This document shows, one piece after another, positions 50,539-61,557 of a stretch of DNA of 64,000 nucleotides. Source of the DNA: Streptomyces sp. 6-11-2 (GTDB lineage: Bacteria; Actinomycetota; Actinomycetes; Streptomycetales; Streptomycetaceae). The notes beneath the pieces are model-generated. The model made no database searches and was not told the DNA's origin. It saw only the letters and a program-made list of their open reading frames with translations. The stretch covers positions 434,001 through 498,000 of the forward strand of contig NZ_BJOR01000001.1 of the NCBI RefSeq assembly GCF_006540305.1. Direction: 5' to 3'. A program made the translations under genes and the position numbers. Numbering within the stretch: position 1 is the first letter of the stretch; every line of letters begins with the position of its first letter.

Positions 50539-51642
50539 GTGCGCACCCCGAAGACCCCTACGGCTCCGACTCCTCCCGACCCGCTTTCCGCTCGTAAGGC
50601 GCCGTCCTCGGTTCCGCCATCCGCCGTTGGCGCGGCGGGGAAACCCTCTCCGGATGTGACCCCGGATGTGACAGCGGCCGAACTTCGCGAGCCGCGGCCA
50701 GGGCGGCTCCCGCGGCGCCTGCCCCTGCGCCAGGTGCTGTGCCTGCTGCCGGTGCTGCTCGTGGCGGTGGCCGCGGTGCGGCACCGGTCGGTGCTGGCCG
50801 AGGGCTTCGCGCATCTGCGGAGCGCCGAGTGGCCGTGGCTGCTGGCCGCGGTCGGCACGACCTGTCTGACCTGGGTCGCGGCGGCCGTCACCCGGCAGGG
50901 CGCGGTCGTCCAGCGGTTGCCGAGACGGCGGCTGCTCGCCACCCAGTTCGCGGCCGGCGCCGCCAACCACCTGTTGCCGACGGGCCTCGGGGCGAGCGCG
51001 GTGAACCTGCGGTTCCTGACGGTGTGCGGGGTCTCCCTGGCCCGGTCCTCCGCCGCGCTCGCGCTGTACATGCTCGCGGAGAGCATCGCCCGGCTGGCGC
51101 TGCTCGCCGCCCTGCTCCTCGCGTTCCCGAACGCGCTGCGGCTCGGCGGTCTGCTGCCCTCGGGAGTGGTCGGTCCGCTGCTGTACACCGTGGGCGCGGT
51201 CCTGGTCGCCGCCGCCGGGGCGGCACTGTGCGTACGGCGGCTGCGCGCGGCGGTCGCCTCCTTCGTGCGCACCGCGCTGAGCGAGGCGCGCTCGGTGCAC
51301 TGCCGTCCGGCGCGGGCGCTCGCGCTGTGGGGCGGCTCGCTGGCCTTCCCGGCTCTTCAGGCGGTCTCACTGGTCGCGGTGGGCCGAGCGCTGGCGCTGC
51401 CGGTGCCGTCCGTGCACATGGCGCTGGCGTACCTGGCGGCCACCACCGCCGTCGCGCTGGTGCCCACGCCCGGTGGGTTCGGCTCGGTGGAGGCCGCGCT
51501 CGTCGTGGCGCTGGTGGCGGCGGGTGGGCCGGCCGCGGTCGCCACGGCGGTGGTGGTCGCCTACCGGATCATCACCGTGTGGCTGCCGCTGCTGCCGGGG
51601 GCGCTCACGCTGGGGGCGCTGGTACGGCTGAAGGTCATCTGA
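50539..51642 (+). CDS. Lysylphosphatidylglycerol synthase TM-region family membrane protein
   Basis: About 367 residues with ~7-8 membrane segments in the UPF0104/LPG_synthase_TM pattern (AGAANHLLPTGLGASAVNLRFL, then LVPTPGGFGSVEAALVVAL near the end, the most conserved motif). Family members include flippase domains for lipids and glycan carriers. GTG at 50539 has GAGG upstream, but its first ~55 residues are Pro/Thr-rich and poorly conserved, so a start nearer 50656 is possible. It is divergent from the ABC exporter, and its start lies beside the -35 of that promoter. Confidence 0.8.
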   Translation: MRTPKTPTAPTPPDPLSARKAPSSVPPSAVGAAGKPSPDVTPDVTAAELREPRPGRLPRRLPLRQVLCLLPVLLVAVAAVRHRSVLAEGFAHLRSAEWPWLLAAVGTTCLTWVAAAVTRQGAVVQRLPRRRLLATQFAAGAANHLLPTGLGASAVNLRFLTVCGVSLARSSAALALYMLAESIARLALLAALLLAFPNALRLGGLLPSGVVGPLLYTVGAVLVAAAGAALCVRRLRAAVASFVRTALSEARSVHCRPARALALWGGSLAFPALQAVSLVAVGRALALPVPSVHMALAYLAATTAVALVPTPGGFGSVEAALVVALVAAGGPAAVATAVVVAYRIITVWLPLLPGALTLGALVRLKVI

Positions 51643-51742
51643 CCGTCCCCCTCCCCCGCGGCTCCGTCTCCCGCACGAGGTGACCGAGGAGTAACCTGCC
51701 GTCCCACCACGCACCAGGAGATCGCCGCAGGAGGTCGCCGCC

Positions 51743-52507
51743 ATGCCGGTCCGGATCGAGCGCCAGGGGTACGTCACCACGGTCGTCCTGTCCCGGCCCG
51801 GGGCCCGTAACGCGGTGGACGGCCCCACGGCCGCCGAACTCGCCGACGCCTTCCGCCGGTTCGAGGCCGACGCGGAGGCCAGGGTGGCGGTGCTGTGGGG
51901 CGAGGGCGGCACGTTCTGCGCGGGCGCGGACCTGAAGGCGGTCGGCACGGGGCGGGGCAACCGGGTCGCGGAGGACGGCGACGGGCCGATGGGGCCGACC
52001 CGGATGCGCCTGTCCAAGCCGGTGATCGCGGCGGTGGCCGGCCATGCCGTGGCGGGCGGTCTGGAACTGGCGCTGTGGTGCGATCTGCGGGTGGCGGAGG
52101 AGGACGCCGTGTTCGGTGTGTTCTGCCGCCGCTGGGGCGTGCCGCTGATCGACGGAGGCACGGTACGGCTGCCCCGGCTGATCGGCACCAGCCGCGCCAT
52201 GGACATGATCCTGACCGGACGGCCGGTCCCGGCCCGGGAGGCGTACGAGATGGGCCTGGCGAACCGGCTCGTCCCCACCGGACATGCCCGCGCCGAGGCC
52301 GAGCGGCTGGCCGCCCGGCTCGCCGGCTTCCCCCAGGCCTGCCTGCGTGCGGACCGCGCCTCGGTCCTGGACCAGGAGTCCCTGGACGAGATGTCGGCCC
52401 TGCGCGGGGAGCTCCGGCACGGCAGGGACGTACTGGCCGAGGGCCTTCAGGGCGCGGCCCGGTTCGCCGCCGGGGCGGGACGGCACGGCTCGTTCGCGGA
52501 CGATTGA
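51743..52507 (+). CDS. Enoyl-CoA hydratase/isomerase family protein
   Basis: 254 residues with crotonase oxyanion-hole motifs GTFCAGADLKA and AVAGHAVAGGLELALWCDLRVA, and the downstream FCRRWGVPLIDGGTVRLPRLIG. It hydrates or isomerises an acyl-CoA in fatty-acid or aromatic degradation. The usual second catalytic Glu position is not obvious in the VPLIDGG segment, where Asp appears, so it may be a variant. It lies 100 bases after the membrane protein gene, and no other beta-oxidation gene is adjacent. Confidence 0.88.
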   Translation: MPVRIERQGYVTTVVLSRPGARNAVDGPTAAELADAFRRFEADAEARVAVLWGEGGTFCAGADLKAVGTGRGNRVAEDGDGPMGPTRMRLSKPVIAAVAGHAVAGGLELALWCDLRVAEEDAVFGVFCRRWGVPLIDGGTVRLPRLIGTSRAMDMILTGRPVPAREAYEMGLANRLVPTGHARAEAERLAARLAGFPQACLRADRASVLDQESLDEMSALRGELRHGRDVLAEGLQGAARFAAGAGRHGSFADD

Positions 52508-52530
52508 GTCCGCCCTCCAGGGACGAGTGA

Positions 52531-54846
<2,316 letters not shown>

Positions 54847-54852
54847 GCCGAC

Positions 54853-54881
54853 CCGGGCCCCGGCACACCGCCGGGGCCCGG
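54853..54881 (+). terminator. 12-bp hairpin after icd
   Basis: Arms 54853-54864 (CCGGGCCCCGGC) and 54870-54881 are perfect complements with a 5-base loop, starting seven bases after the icd stop. It is the first of two consecutive hairpins. Confidence 0.75.
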
Positions 54882-54892
54882 CAGTCCTCACC

Positions 54893-54937
54893 GCTCCGCC
54901 CCGACCGGCATCCCGCCGGCCGGGGCGGAGCCCTTTT
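54893..54937 (+). terminator. Intrinsic terminator with T-tract after icd
   Basis: Arms 54893-54909 and 54915-54931 pair over 17 positions with one mismatch, loop ATCCC, followed by CCTTTT. A hairpin with a T-run is the classic factor-independent form, unusual in this GC-rich genome. Confidence 0.9.
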
Positions 54938-55005
54938 GTGACGGCTGCGTGTCATCCCCGCTCCGGCGCTGGTGCGCCGTGGAGCCCTGTGTTTACCTGG
55001 GTCGC

Positions 55006-55080
55006 ATGATCGCGCTCGTGAGCCGCCGCCACGTCGACTACGGACGTGTCACCAGCACGGGTTGTCGCCTCACCGGCTGA
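55006..55080 (+). CDS. Putative Cys-type leader peptide upstream of metY
   Basis: A 24-residue ORF starting MIALVSRRHVDYGRV and ending TSTGCRLTG. The SRRHVD..RV...C pattern matches actinobacterial 'putative leader peptides' found before sulfur-assimilation and cysteine genes, with Cys near the end. Ribosome stalling at the Cys codon (TGT) when cysteine is low would alter folding of the downstream RNA. It lies 160 bases before the metY ATG, with a hairpin just after its stop. No clear ribosome site precedes it, so it may be leaderless from a promoter near TTTACCTGG. Confidence 0.82.
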   Translation: MIALVSRRHVDYGRVTSTGCRLTG

Positions 55081-55089
55081 CGAGCCCGC

Positions 55090-55130
55090 GGACCGCCGTC
55101 GCGTCACGGCCCTCGGGTCCTCCGTCGTTT
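55090..55130 (+). promoter_or_regulatory. Hairpin after the leader peptide, attenuator candidate
   Basis: GGACC (55090-55094) pairs with GGTCC (55116-55120) and GCCGT (55095-55099) with ACGGC (55106-55110), then a pyrimidine/T-rich run (TCCGTCGTTTCTCTCCCTC). The hairpin starts ten bases after the leader stop, so a ribosome stalled on the Cys codon could affect it. The structure was drawn by eye and needs folding. Confidence 0.45.
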
Positions 55131-55240
55131 CTCTCCCTCATCTCGTTCATCCCGCGGTTCCCGCACGCGCTCACGCATGCCCCGGGACCCGCGGCACACC
55201 CGTGGCATTCCGCGCCACCGCACTCCGTACGAGGAGCACC

Positions 55241-56611
55241 ATGAGCGACCCCACCCAGCCCATCGACGCCGTCGCCGCCGGTCACACGCCCGACGAGGCG
55301 TCCGCCGGGCCCGACACCTCCGCCTGGTCGTTCGAGACCAGGCAGGTCCACGCCGGGGCCGCGCCCGACCCGGCGACCGGCGCGCGGGCGACACCGATCT
55401 ACCAGACGACGTCGTTCGTCTTCCGGGACACCCAGCACGCCGCCGATCTGTTCTCGCTCGCCGAGCCCGGCAACATCTACACCCGCATCCACAACCCCAC
55501 CCAGGACGTGTTCGAGCAGCGGATCGCCGCGCTCGAGGGCGGAGTCGCCGCGGTCGCGCTGTCCTCCGGGCAGGCCGCGGAGACGCTCGCGCTGCTGACG
55601 GTCGCGCGCGCCGGCGACCACGTCGTCTCCAGTACGTCGCTGTACGGCGGCACGTACAACCTGTTCCGGCACACCCTGCCGAAGTTCGGCATCGAGGTGT
55701 CGTTCGTGGACGACCCGGACGACCCGGAAGCCTGGCGGGCCGCGATCCGGCCGCACACCAAGGCGCTGTTCGCGGAGACGCTGGGCAATCCGCGCGGCAA
55801 CGTGCTGGACGTGCGGGCGGTCGCCGACGTGGCGCACTCGGCGGGCGTGCCGCTGATCGTGGACAACACGGTGCCGACGCCCTACCTGCTGCGCCCGATC
55901 GAGCACGGCGCGGACGTCGTGGTGCACTCGGCGACCAAGTTCCTCGGCGGGCACGGCACCGCGATCGCGGGGGTCGTGGTGGACGGCGGCACCTTCGACT
56001 TCGGCGCGCACGCCGACCGTTTCCCGGACTTCACCGAGCCCGACCCCAGCTACCACGGTCTGCGCTACTGGCCGGCGCTCGGGCCGGGCGCGTTCGCCGC
56101 CAAGCTGCGGGTACAGCTGCTGCGCGACCTGGGACCGGCGCTGTCCCCGCACTCGGCGTTCCTGCTGCTTCAGGGCGTGGAGACGCTGAGCCTGCGCATC
56201 GAGCGGCACTCCGCCAACGCGCAGGCGCTCGCGGAGTGGCTGGAGCGGCGCGACGAGGTGTCCGCGGTCCACTACGCGGGGCTTCCCTCCAGCCCCTGGT
56301 ACGAGGCGGGGCGCAAGTACCTGCCGCGGGGCGCGGGGGCGGTGGTCTCCTTCGAGCTGCGCGACGGGGTCGCGGCGGGCAAGCGGTTCGTGGACGGGGT
56401 GGAGCTGTTCAGCCATCTCGCCAACATCGGCGACGTGCGCAGCCTGATCATCCACCCGGCGTCCACCACGCACAGCCAGCTGGACGAGGAGCAGTTGGCG
56501 GCGACCGGGACCGCGCCGGGTCTGGTGCGGCTGTCGGTCGGCATCGAGAGCCTCGCCGACCTGAAGGCCGATCTGAAGGCCGGCTTCCGCGCGGCCAAGG
56601 GGGCGTCCTGA
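55241..56611 (+). CDS. metY: O-acetylhomoserine sulfhydrylase (aminocarboxypropyltransferase)
   Basis: A 456-residue Cys/Met-metabolism PLP enzyme: GARATPIYQTTSFVF at the substrate loop, YTRIHNPTQDVFEQRIA, ALSSGQAAETLAL, and the PLP lysine in HSATKFLGGHG. It condenses O-acetylhomoserine with sulfide to homocysteine. ATG at 55241 follows GAGGAG. metX comes 5 bases after the stop, so the operon makes O-acetylhomoserine and then uses it. The leader peptide upstream suggests control by cysteine supply. The first ~30 residues are a weakly conserved extension. Confidence 0.95.
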   Translation: MSDPTQPIDAVAAGHTPDEASAGPDTSAWSFETRQVHAGAAPDPATGARATPIYQTTSFVFRDTQHAADLFSLAEPGNIYTRIHNPTQDVFEQRIAALEGGVAAVALSSGQAAETLALLTVARAGDHVVSSTSLYGGTYNLFRHTLPKFGIEVSFVDDPDDPEAWRAAIRPHTKALFAETLGNPRGNVLDVRAVADVAHSAGVPLIVDNTVPTPYLLRPIEHGADVVVHSATKFLGGHGTAIAGVVVDGGTFDFGAHADRFPDFTEPDPSYHGLRYWPALGPGAFAAKLRVQLLRDLGPALSPHSAFLLLQGVETLSLRIERHSANAQALAEWLERRDEVSAVHYAGLPSSPWYEAGRKYLPRGAGAVVSFELRDGVAAGKRFVDGVELFSHLANIGDVRSLIIHPASTTHSQLDEEQLAATGTAPGLVRLSVGIESLADLKADLKAGFRAAKGAS

Positions 56612-56616
56612 ACAGC

Positions 56617-57768
56617 GTGCTCGCCTCCCCCGCGGACGCACTCCCCCGCCCGCCGGCCTCCGGGGCCTGGCGGGCGGGGGATCCGCCGGGGCGCCGTCGG
56701 TGGCACGGCCTCCGCAGGCCCCTGCCGCTGGAGGCGGGGGGTGAACTGGCGGGCGTTCGGCTGGCGTTCGAGACGTGGGGCAGTCTGGCCCCGGACGCCT
56801 CGAACGCGGTGCTGGTGCTGCACGCCCTCACCGGCGACAGCCATGTCACCGGGCCGGCCGGTGCCGGTCATCCCACGCCGGGCTGGTGGGAGGGGCTGGT
56901 CGGGCCGGGCCGGGCGCTGGACACCGACCGGTGGTTCGTCGTCGCGCCGAACGTGCTGGGCGGCTGCCAGGGCAGTACGGGACCGGCCTCGCCGCGACCC
57001 GACGGGGCGCGGTGCTGGGGCGGGGCCTTCCCGTTCGTGACCCAGCGGGACCAGGTGGCAGCCGAGTTGGATCTGGCGGACGCGCTGGGCATCGAGAGGT
57101 GGGCCCTGGTGGCCGGCGGCTCGATGGGCGGGATGCGGGCCCTGGAATGGGCGGTGTCGTACCCGGAGCGCACGGGTGCCCTGCTGCTGCTCGCCACGAC
57201 GGCGGCGGCGAGCGCGGAACAGATCGCCTGGGCGAACGTCCAGTTGCACGCCATCCGCAGCGACCCGCACTGGCGCGGCGGCGACTACCACGACACCGGC
57301 CTCGGACCGCACGCCGGCCTGGGACTGGCCCGCCGGCTCGCCCATGTCACCTACCGGAGCGAGCCCGAACTCCAGCTCCGTTTCGGCCGTTCCCCGCAGG
57401 GCGCGGAGCACCCGTGGCACGGCGGGCGCTACCAGGTGGAGTCCTACCTCGACCACCACGCGGGCAAGCTGGTACGGCGGTTCGACGCGGCCAGCTACGT
57501 GGTGCTGACCGAGGCGATGAACGCCCACGACGCCGGTCGTGCCCGGGGCGGTGTGCGCGCCGCCCTGGGTCGGGTGACCGCCCCCACGCTGGTGGCCGGG
57601 GTCGACTCCGACCGCCTCTACCCGCTCGCCCAGCAGGCCGAACTGGCCGACGGCATCCCGGGCGCCGACCGCCTCCGGGTGGTCGAGTCGCCGTACGGCC
57701 ACGACGGCTTCCTGATCGAGACGGAGCAGGTGGGAGGGTTCGTGCGGGAGCTGCTGGGGGCGGTCTGA
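56617..57768 (+). CDS. metX: Homoserine O-acetyltransferase
   Basis: A 383-residue alpha/beta hydrolase-fold acetyltransferase: LVLHALTGDSHVTG oxyanion region, nucleophile Ser in VAGGSMGGMRALEWA, Asp in GVDSDRLYPL and His in YGHDGF. It acetylates homoserine with acetyl-CoA for methionine synthesis. GTG at 56617 is the first plausible start after metY; AAGGGGG lies ~12 bases upstream inside the metY end. Annotated homologs sometimes act on homoserine with succinyl-CoA, which cannot be excluded by eye. Confidence 0.94.
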   Translation: MLASPADALPRPPASGAWRAGDPPGRRRWHGLRRPLPLEAGGELAGVRLAFETWGSLAPDASNAVLVLHALTGDSHVTGPAGAGHPTPGWWEGLVGPGRALDTDRWFVVAPNVLGGCQGSTGPASPRPDGARCWGGAFPFVTQRDQVAAELDLADALGIERWALVAGGSMGGMRALEWAVSYPERTGALLLLATTAAASAEQIAWANVQLHAIRSDPHWRGGDYHDTGLGPHAGLGLARRLAHVTYRSEPELQLRFGRSPQGAEHPWHGGRYQVESYLDHHAGKLVRRFDAASYVVLTEAMNAHDAGRARGGVRAALGRVTAPTLVAGVDSDRLYPLAQQAELADGIPGADRLRVVESPYGHDGFLIETEQVGGFVRELLGAV

Positions 57769-57854
57769 GCCGCGTTGTCAGTGGGGTGCGGCAGGATCGA
57801 GGGGCCATGGCGCCGAGACCGCGTGGCGAGGCGAAGAGAGACAGGAACAGCCCC

Positions 57855-58652
57855 ATGCCCGACACCCCACCGTCCTTCGAACTGCTGCCCGGTGCCGCCG
57901 AGTCGCCGGTGATCCTGCACGTGCCGCACGCGGCGCGGGCGATACCGGACGGTGTCCGGGCCGGGATCGTGCTGGACGACGCGGCGCTTGAGCGGGAACT
58001 GGACCACATCACCGACGCGTACACCGACCGCATCGCCGAGGCGGCGGCCGAGTTGGCGGGCCTTGCGCCGTGGCGGTTCGTCAACCGGCTGTCGCGGCTG
58101 GTGTTGGACCCGGAGCGGTTTCCGGACGAGCGGGAGGAGATGCTCGCCGTCGGGATGGGCGCGGTGTACACGCGGACGACGCACCGGGAAGTCCTGCGGC
58201 CGGCGGACACCGACCCGGAGCCGCTGATCGAGCGGTACTTCCGGCCGTACGCCGAGGCGATGGCGAAGGCCGTGGCCGACCGGCTGGCCGCCACCGGGCG
58301 GGCCGTGATCATCGACGTGCACTCCTACCCCGGCGCCGCGCTCCCCTACGAGCTGCACGGCAGTGGTCCGCGGCCGCCCGTGTGCCTGGGCACCGACTCC
58401 TTCCACACCCCGGCCGAGCTGACCGGGCTCGCCCGTGCGGCGTTCGCGCGCTGCGGCGGGACGGGACTGGACAGCCCGTTCAGCGGCACGTACGTCCCGC
58501 TGGAGTTCCACGGCGAGGACGCCCGCGTCGGCGCCCTGATGGTGGAGATCCGGCGGGACACGTACATGACCGAGCCGGGCGGCCCCGCGGGCCCCGGCCT
58601 CGACCGGCTCGCCGGGGCGCTGGCCGCCCTCGTCGACGGTCTGGGCCGCTGA
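57855..58652 (+). CDS. N-formylglutamate amidohydrolase family protein
   Basis: 265 residues of the PF05013 type: SPVILHVPHAARAIP at the start, LERELDHITDAYTDRIA, and the metal-binding IIDVHSYPGAALPYELH. Members remove formyl or similar groups from amino acids, as in histidine degradation, but no hut genes are near. ATG at 57855 was chosen (AGGAA upstream); ATG at 57807 gives 16 more residues. The following 200 bases to 58854 show nothing distinct. Confidence 0.88.
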   Translation: MPDTPPSFELLPGAAESPVILHVPHAARAIPDGVRAGIVLDDAALERELDHITDAYTDRIAEAAAELAGLAPWRFVNRLSRLVLDPERFPDEREEMLAVGMGAVYTRTTHREVLRPADTDPEPLIERYFRPYAEAMAKAVADRLAATGRAVIIDVHSYPGAALPYELHGSGPRPPVCLGTDSFHTPAELTGLARAAFARCGGTGLDSPFSGTYVPLEFHGEDARVGALMVEIRRDTYMTEPGGPAGPGLDRLAGALAALVDGLGR

Positions 58653-58854
58653 CCTCCGGCTGGAGCACGCCGCGACGAGCGGTGCGGGCTTGGCCGGGGT
58701 GACCGTACGACGCGGGAGCGGGGGCCGAGTCACTGCTCGTCCGGCTGCCGGGGCCGCGGCTCGCGGTCCCGGCGACCGGATCGTCTGGCGGCGGAGGACG
58801 ATGATCCGCGGCCCGCGGTCCCTGCCGGTCAGCCGGTGAGGCGCGCCGGACCGG

Positions 58855-59370
58855 TCACGCCCGCAGCCACTCCGTGACCACGACCTCGCCGCCCGCGCGC
58901 AGCCGCAGCGCGAACGGGCCGGCGGGCGGCGCTTCGCCGGTGAACCGGCCCAGTTCGTCGGCGGTGAGCGCGGGGCCCGGCCGCCGCGGGCCGGCCAGCA
59001 CCTCGATCCGGGCCTGCTGCGGCGGCAGCACCTGCCCCATCAGCCCGTCCCCGGTGACCTCGACGTCCACGGTCAGCTCACCGGCCTGGAAGGTCAGCAT
59101 CCGCGGTGTGTCCGTCGCGCCCCGGACCGGAATGGAGTCGACCAGCGAGTCGAAGGTCAGCTCCGCGATCCGGGCGTCGAGGTCACGCAACGCGTAGGCC
59201 TCGACGGCGAGTTGACGCAGGCTGTCGGGCACCGGGTCGAGGACGGCGGCGGCCTGCCGCAACTCCTCCTCCAGGCCCGCGACCACTTCCTCCTCGTCGA
59301 ACGGTTCTTTCCCGCCGAGGAGTTCGTCGCCGTTGCGGTCGTTGTCGTGGGTGTCGCTTCCGTCGCTCAC
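58855..59370 (-). CDS. Uncharacterised protein coupled to ECF sigma factor
   Basis: 171 residues from GTG at 59370, overlapping the sigma-factor stop (GTGA). The N-terminus is acidic (EPFDEEEVVAGLEEELRQ), followed by a helical part (LRQLAVEAYALRDLDARIAEL) and a beta-rich C-terminal half (MLTFQAGELTVDVEVTGDGL to EVVVTEWLRA). No TM segment or zinc anti-sigma motif is seen. Coupling suggests it acts with the sigma factor, perhaps as a soluble partner, but I recognise no family. Confidence 0.75.
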   Translation of the reverse strand: MSDGSDTHDNDRNGDELLGGKEPFDEEEVVAGLEEELRQAAAVLDPVPDSLRQLAVEAYALRDLDARIAELTFDSLVDSIPVRGATDTPRMLTFQAGELTVDVEVTGDGLMGQVLPPQQARIEVLAGPRRPGPALTADELGRFTGEAPPAGPFALRLRAGGEVVVTEWLRA

Positions 59371-59942
59371 GCTGTCCCCCGTGCGTCGAGTCGTGCGCGC
59401 AGACGCCTCAGACAGCGCTGGCGCAGTGGTCCGATACTGCCCACGGCCACGCCGAGGGCCGCGGACACCTCCTGGTAGCTCGGCGGCGGCGAGGCGATCA
59501 GCACCCGCAGCAACTGGCGGCAGCGGTCGCCGAGTTTCTCGAACTCCTGCCACAGCCTGCGGATCCGCTCGCTCTGTGCGGCGGCCTCCTCGGAGTCGAG
59601 CAGCGACTGCTCGGGCGTACGGTCCTCGCTGACCCGGTCCAGCAGCTGCGGATCGCTCGTCACCGTCAGCCGGCTGAGGCTCCTCAGCGTCTTCAGGCAC
59701 TCGTTGCGCGCGGTGCTCGCCAGCCACGAGCCCGCCTTGTCGGGCTCCCGGATCCGCCCGAGGTGCTGGGCGAAGCGGAACCACACGGTCTGGTACACCT
59801 CGTGTCCGTCGGCGTCCGAGAGCCGGTGCGCGCGCACGACCGACCACACGAGCGGACTCAGCCCCTCCACCAGTGCCTTCCAGGCCGCAGCGTCACCGTC
59901 GACGGCGGACTGGACGAGCAGGCCGACTTCTGCACGATCCAC
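59367..59942 (-). CDS. ECF-type sigma factor
   Basis: 191 residues. Region 2 spans roughly 20-95 (LVEGLSPLVWSVVRAHRL, VYQTVWFRFAQHL) and region 4 is near the end (SYQEVSAALGVAVGSIGPLR then RCLRRLRARL). I chose GTG at 59942 because GAGGGG lies correctly upstream; ATG at 60005 is in frame too. It follows a subtilase gene by 59 bases on the same strand and is coupled to the next small gene. The cognate promoter is unknown. Confidence 0.9.
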   Translation of the reverse strand: MDRAEVGLLVQSAVDGDAAAWKALVEGLSPLVWSVVRAHRLSDADGHEVYQTVWFRFAQHLGRIREPDKAGSWLASTARNECLKTLRSLSRLTVTSDPQLLDRVSEDRTPEQSLLDSEEAAAQSERIRRLWQEFEKLGDRCRQLLRVLIASPPPSYQEVSAALGVAVGSIGPLRQRCLRRLRARLDARGTA

Positions 59943-60001
59943 GAACTCACCCCTCGAATACGGCCTGTCATCGTACGCCGTGGAGGGGACTGTTCCGGAC
60001 C

Positions 60002-61438
60002 TCATGCCGGCGGGGCGAGCCGGACCACGGGGACCGGACTCCAGGTCGGCGGACGCAGTGCCGGGACGTGCGCCCCGCGTACTTCCGCGTATTCGGTGTT
60101 CGCCCCGAGCACTTGGCGCCGGGCCGCGCGCGGGTCGCGCTCCTTGTGTGCGGTCATGTGCGCCGCGATCATGCCGGCGGCCACGGGGGTGGCGAAGGAG
60201 GTGCCGCTCCACTGCGCGAAGCCCTCGAACATCACCTGGTCCGCCGTCGCCCGAGGGCTCTGCTCCGCCTCGCTGAGCACCCCGGTGTGCCGCGGGGACT
60301 GGCAGGTGCAGGCGTAGGAGAAGCCGAACCGGCACGCGTCGTAGGTGGAGTGCTGGTAGACGTACGGCACGGGCGACTGAAACCCGGTGAGGGCACTGGT
60401 CAGACGCTCGCCCGGGGCGTACGCCTTCACCCAGGCCCCGTGGTTGCTGAAGCAGGCGCCGTGCTCGCCGTCGCCGCGCAGGGCGCCGACCGACAGCACG
60501 GACTCGGCGTAGTCCGGCAGGCCGGCGTAGGCCGCGGGCCAGAACGGGGTGCCGCTGGCGTTGTTGCCGGCGGCCGCGACGAGCAGGGTGCCGCGGGCGC
60601 GCAGTTCCCGCATGAAGGCGTCCACCCCGAGCAGGCCGTCCGTGCGGCCGTTGGAGGTGCCGGCGGACAGGCTGAGGATGTCGGGCCAGCCGCCCGCGTC
60701 GACGGCTTCGAACAGCCGGTGGCCAAAGTCGGACTCCAGGACGGCGCCTGCGTCGTTGAGGGTGCCGCGCACGGTGATGTCGGTGTTGGGGGCGACGGCC
60801 GCGACCAGCCCGGCGATGAACGTGCCGTGGCCGACGTACTGCTGGAGGACGCCGGCGTCGTCGGTCTCCTCCACCTGCGCGTCGCCCTGGACGTGGGCCA
60901 GCATCGGGACCGCGCGGTAGTCGTGCATGAGGCCGGTGTCGACGACGAGGACGCCGACGGCGGTGTCCCCGTCGTAGGCGGTCTCGGCGGGCGCCGGGTT
61001 GGGGCCCTGGGCGAGCGGGGCGGGCACCGGCTCGTCGCCGGGGCAGGCGTTGACCGCGATGGACACCACGTGGTTGCGGCTGATCAGCCGTCTTCCGGCT
61101 CTGCCCTCGTGCTCGCGCAGGGCGCGCAGCGCGTGCGTGACGGCGAGGTCGCCGCCGCGGTCGCCACGGCCCGGGTCGCCGACCTGGATACGGGTGATGC
61201 CGGTGCGGTTGCTCTCCGGGCCCGCCCGGCGGACGCGGTCCGCGGTCAGGCCGGGCGCCGCGGTGAAATGCGTGCGGACGGTGTCCTCGACCAGGCGGGC
61301 CTCCTCGCCGTCGCGGGCGAGGACGACGCCCTTCTCGTAACAGAACTCGGCGGCGTCGTCCGGGCCCATCGCGAGCGGCACGTCCGGCATCGAGCGCTGG
61401 ATCTGAGCGAACTGCTCACGGAATCGCTGAGGTGCCAT
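60002..61438 (-). CDS. S8 family (subtilisin-like) serine peptidase, no signal peptide
   Basis: 478 residues with an intact triad: Asp167 in VVDTG, His204 in GHGTFIAG and Ser414 in GTSFATPVAAG, with oxyanion Asn292 in AAAGNN. The ~155 residues before the catalytic domain are not a typical propeptide with Sec signal; the start MAPQRFREQFAQIQ is soluble, so it probably works inside the cell. It is divergent from a TPR-CHAT protein and followed by a sigma factor and partner. A regulated proteolytic pathway joining these is inference. Confidence 0.92.
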   Translation of the reverse strand: MAPQRFREQFAQIQRSMPDVPLAMGPDDAAEFCYEKGVVLARDGEEARLVEDTVRTHFTAAPGLTADRVRRAGPESNRTGITRIQVGDPGRGDRGGDLAVTHALRALREHEGRAGRRLISRNHVVSIAVNACPGDEPVPAPLAQGPNPAPAETAYDGDTAVGVLVVDTGLMHDYRAVPMLAHVQGDAQVEETDDAGVLQQYVGHGTFIAGLVAAVAPNTDITVRGTLNDAGAVLESDFGHRLFEAVDAGGWPDILSLSAGTSNGRTDGLLGVDAFMRELRARGTLLVAAAGNNASGTPFWPAAYAGLPDYAESVLSVGALRGDGEHGACFSNHGAWVKAYAPGERLTSALTGFQSPVPYVYQHSTYDACRFGFSYACTCQSPRHTGVLSEAEQSPRATADQVMFEGFAQWSGTSFATPVAAGMIAAHMTAHKERDPRAARRQVLGANTEYAEVRGAHVPALRPPTWSPVPVVRLAPPA

Positions 61439-61557
61439 GGCGTGTCCTCCCGTTGGTGCGACGGTCGTCAGTCTGAGCCGTGGGGCTCACACTTGATACA
61501 GCGCCAACCGGCATGCGCCGGTTCCAGGCGCCCCACCAGGCCACTACCATCCGACGC

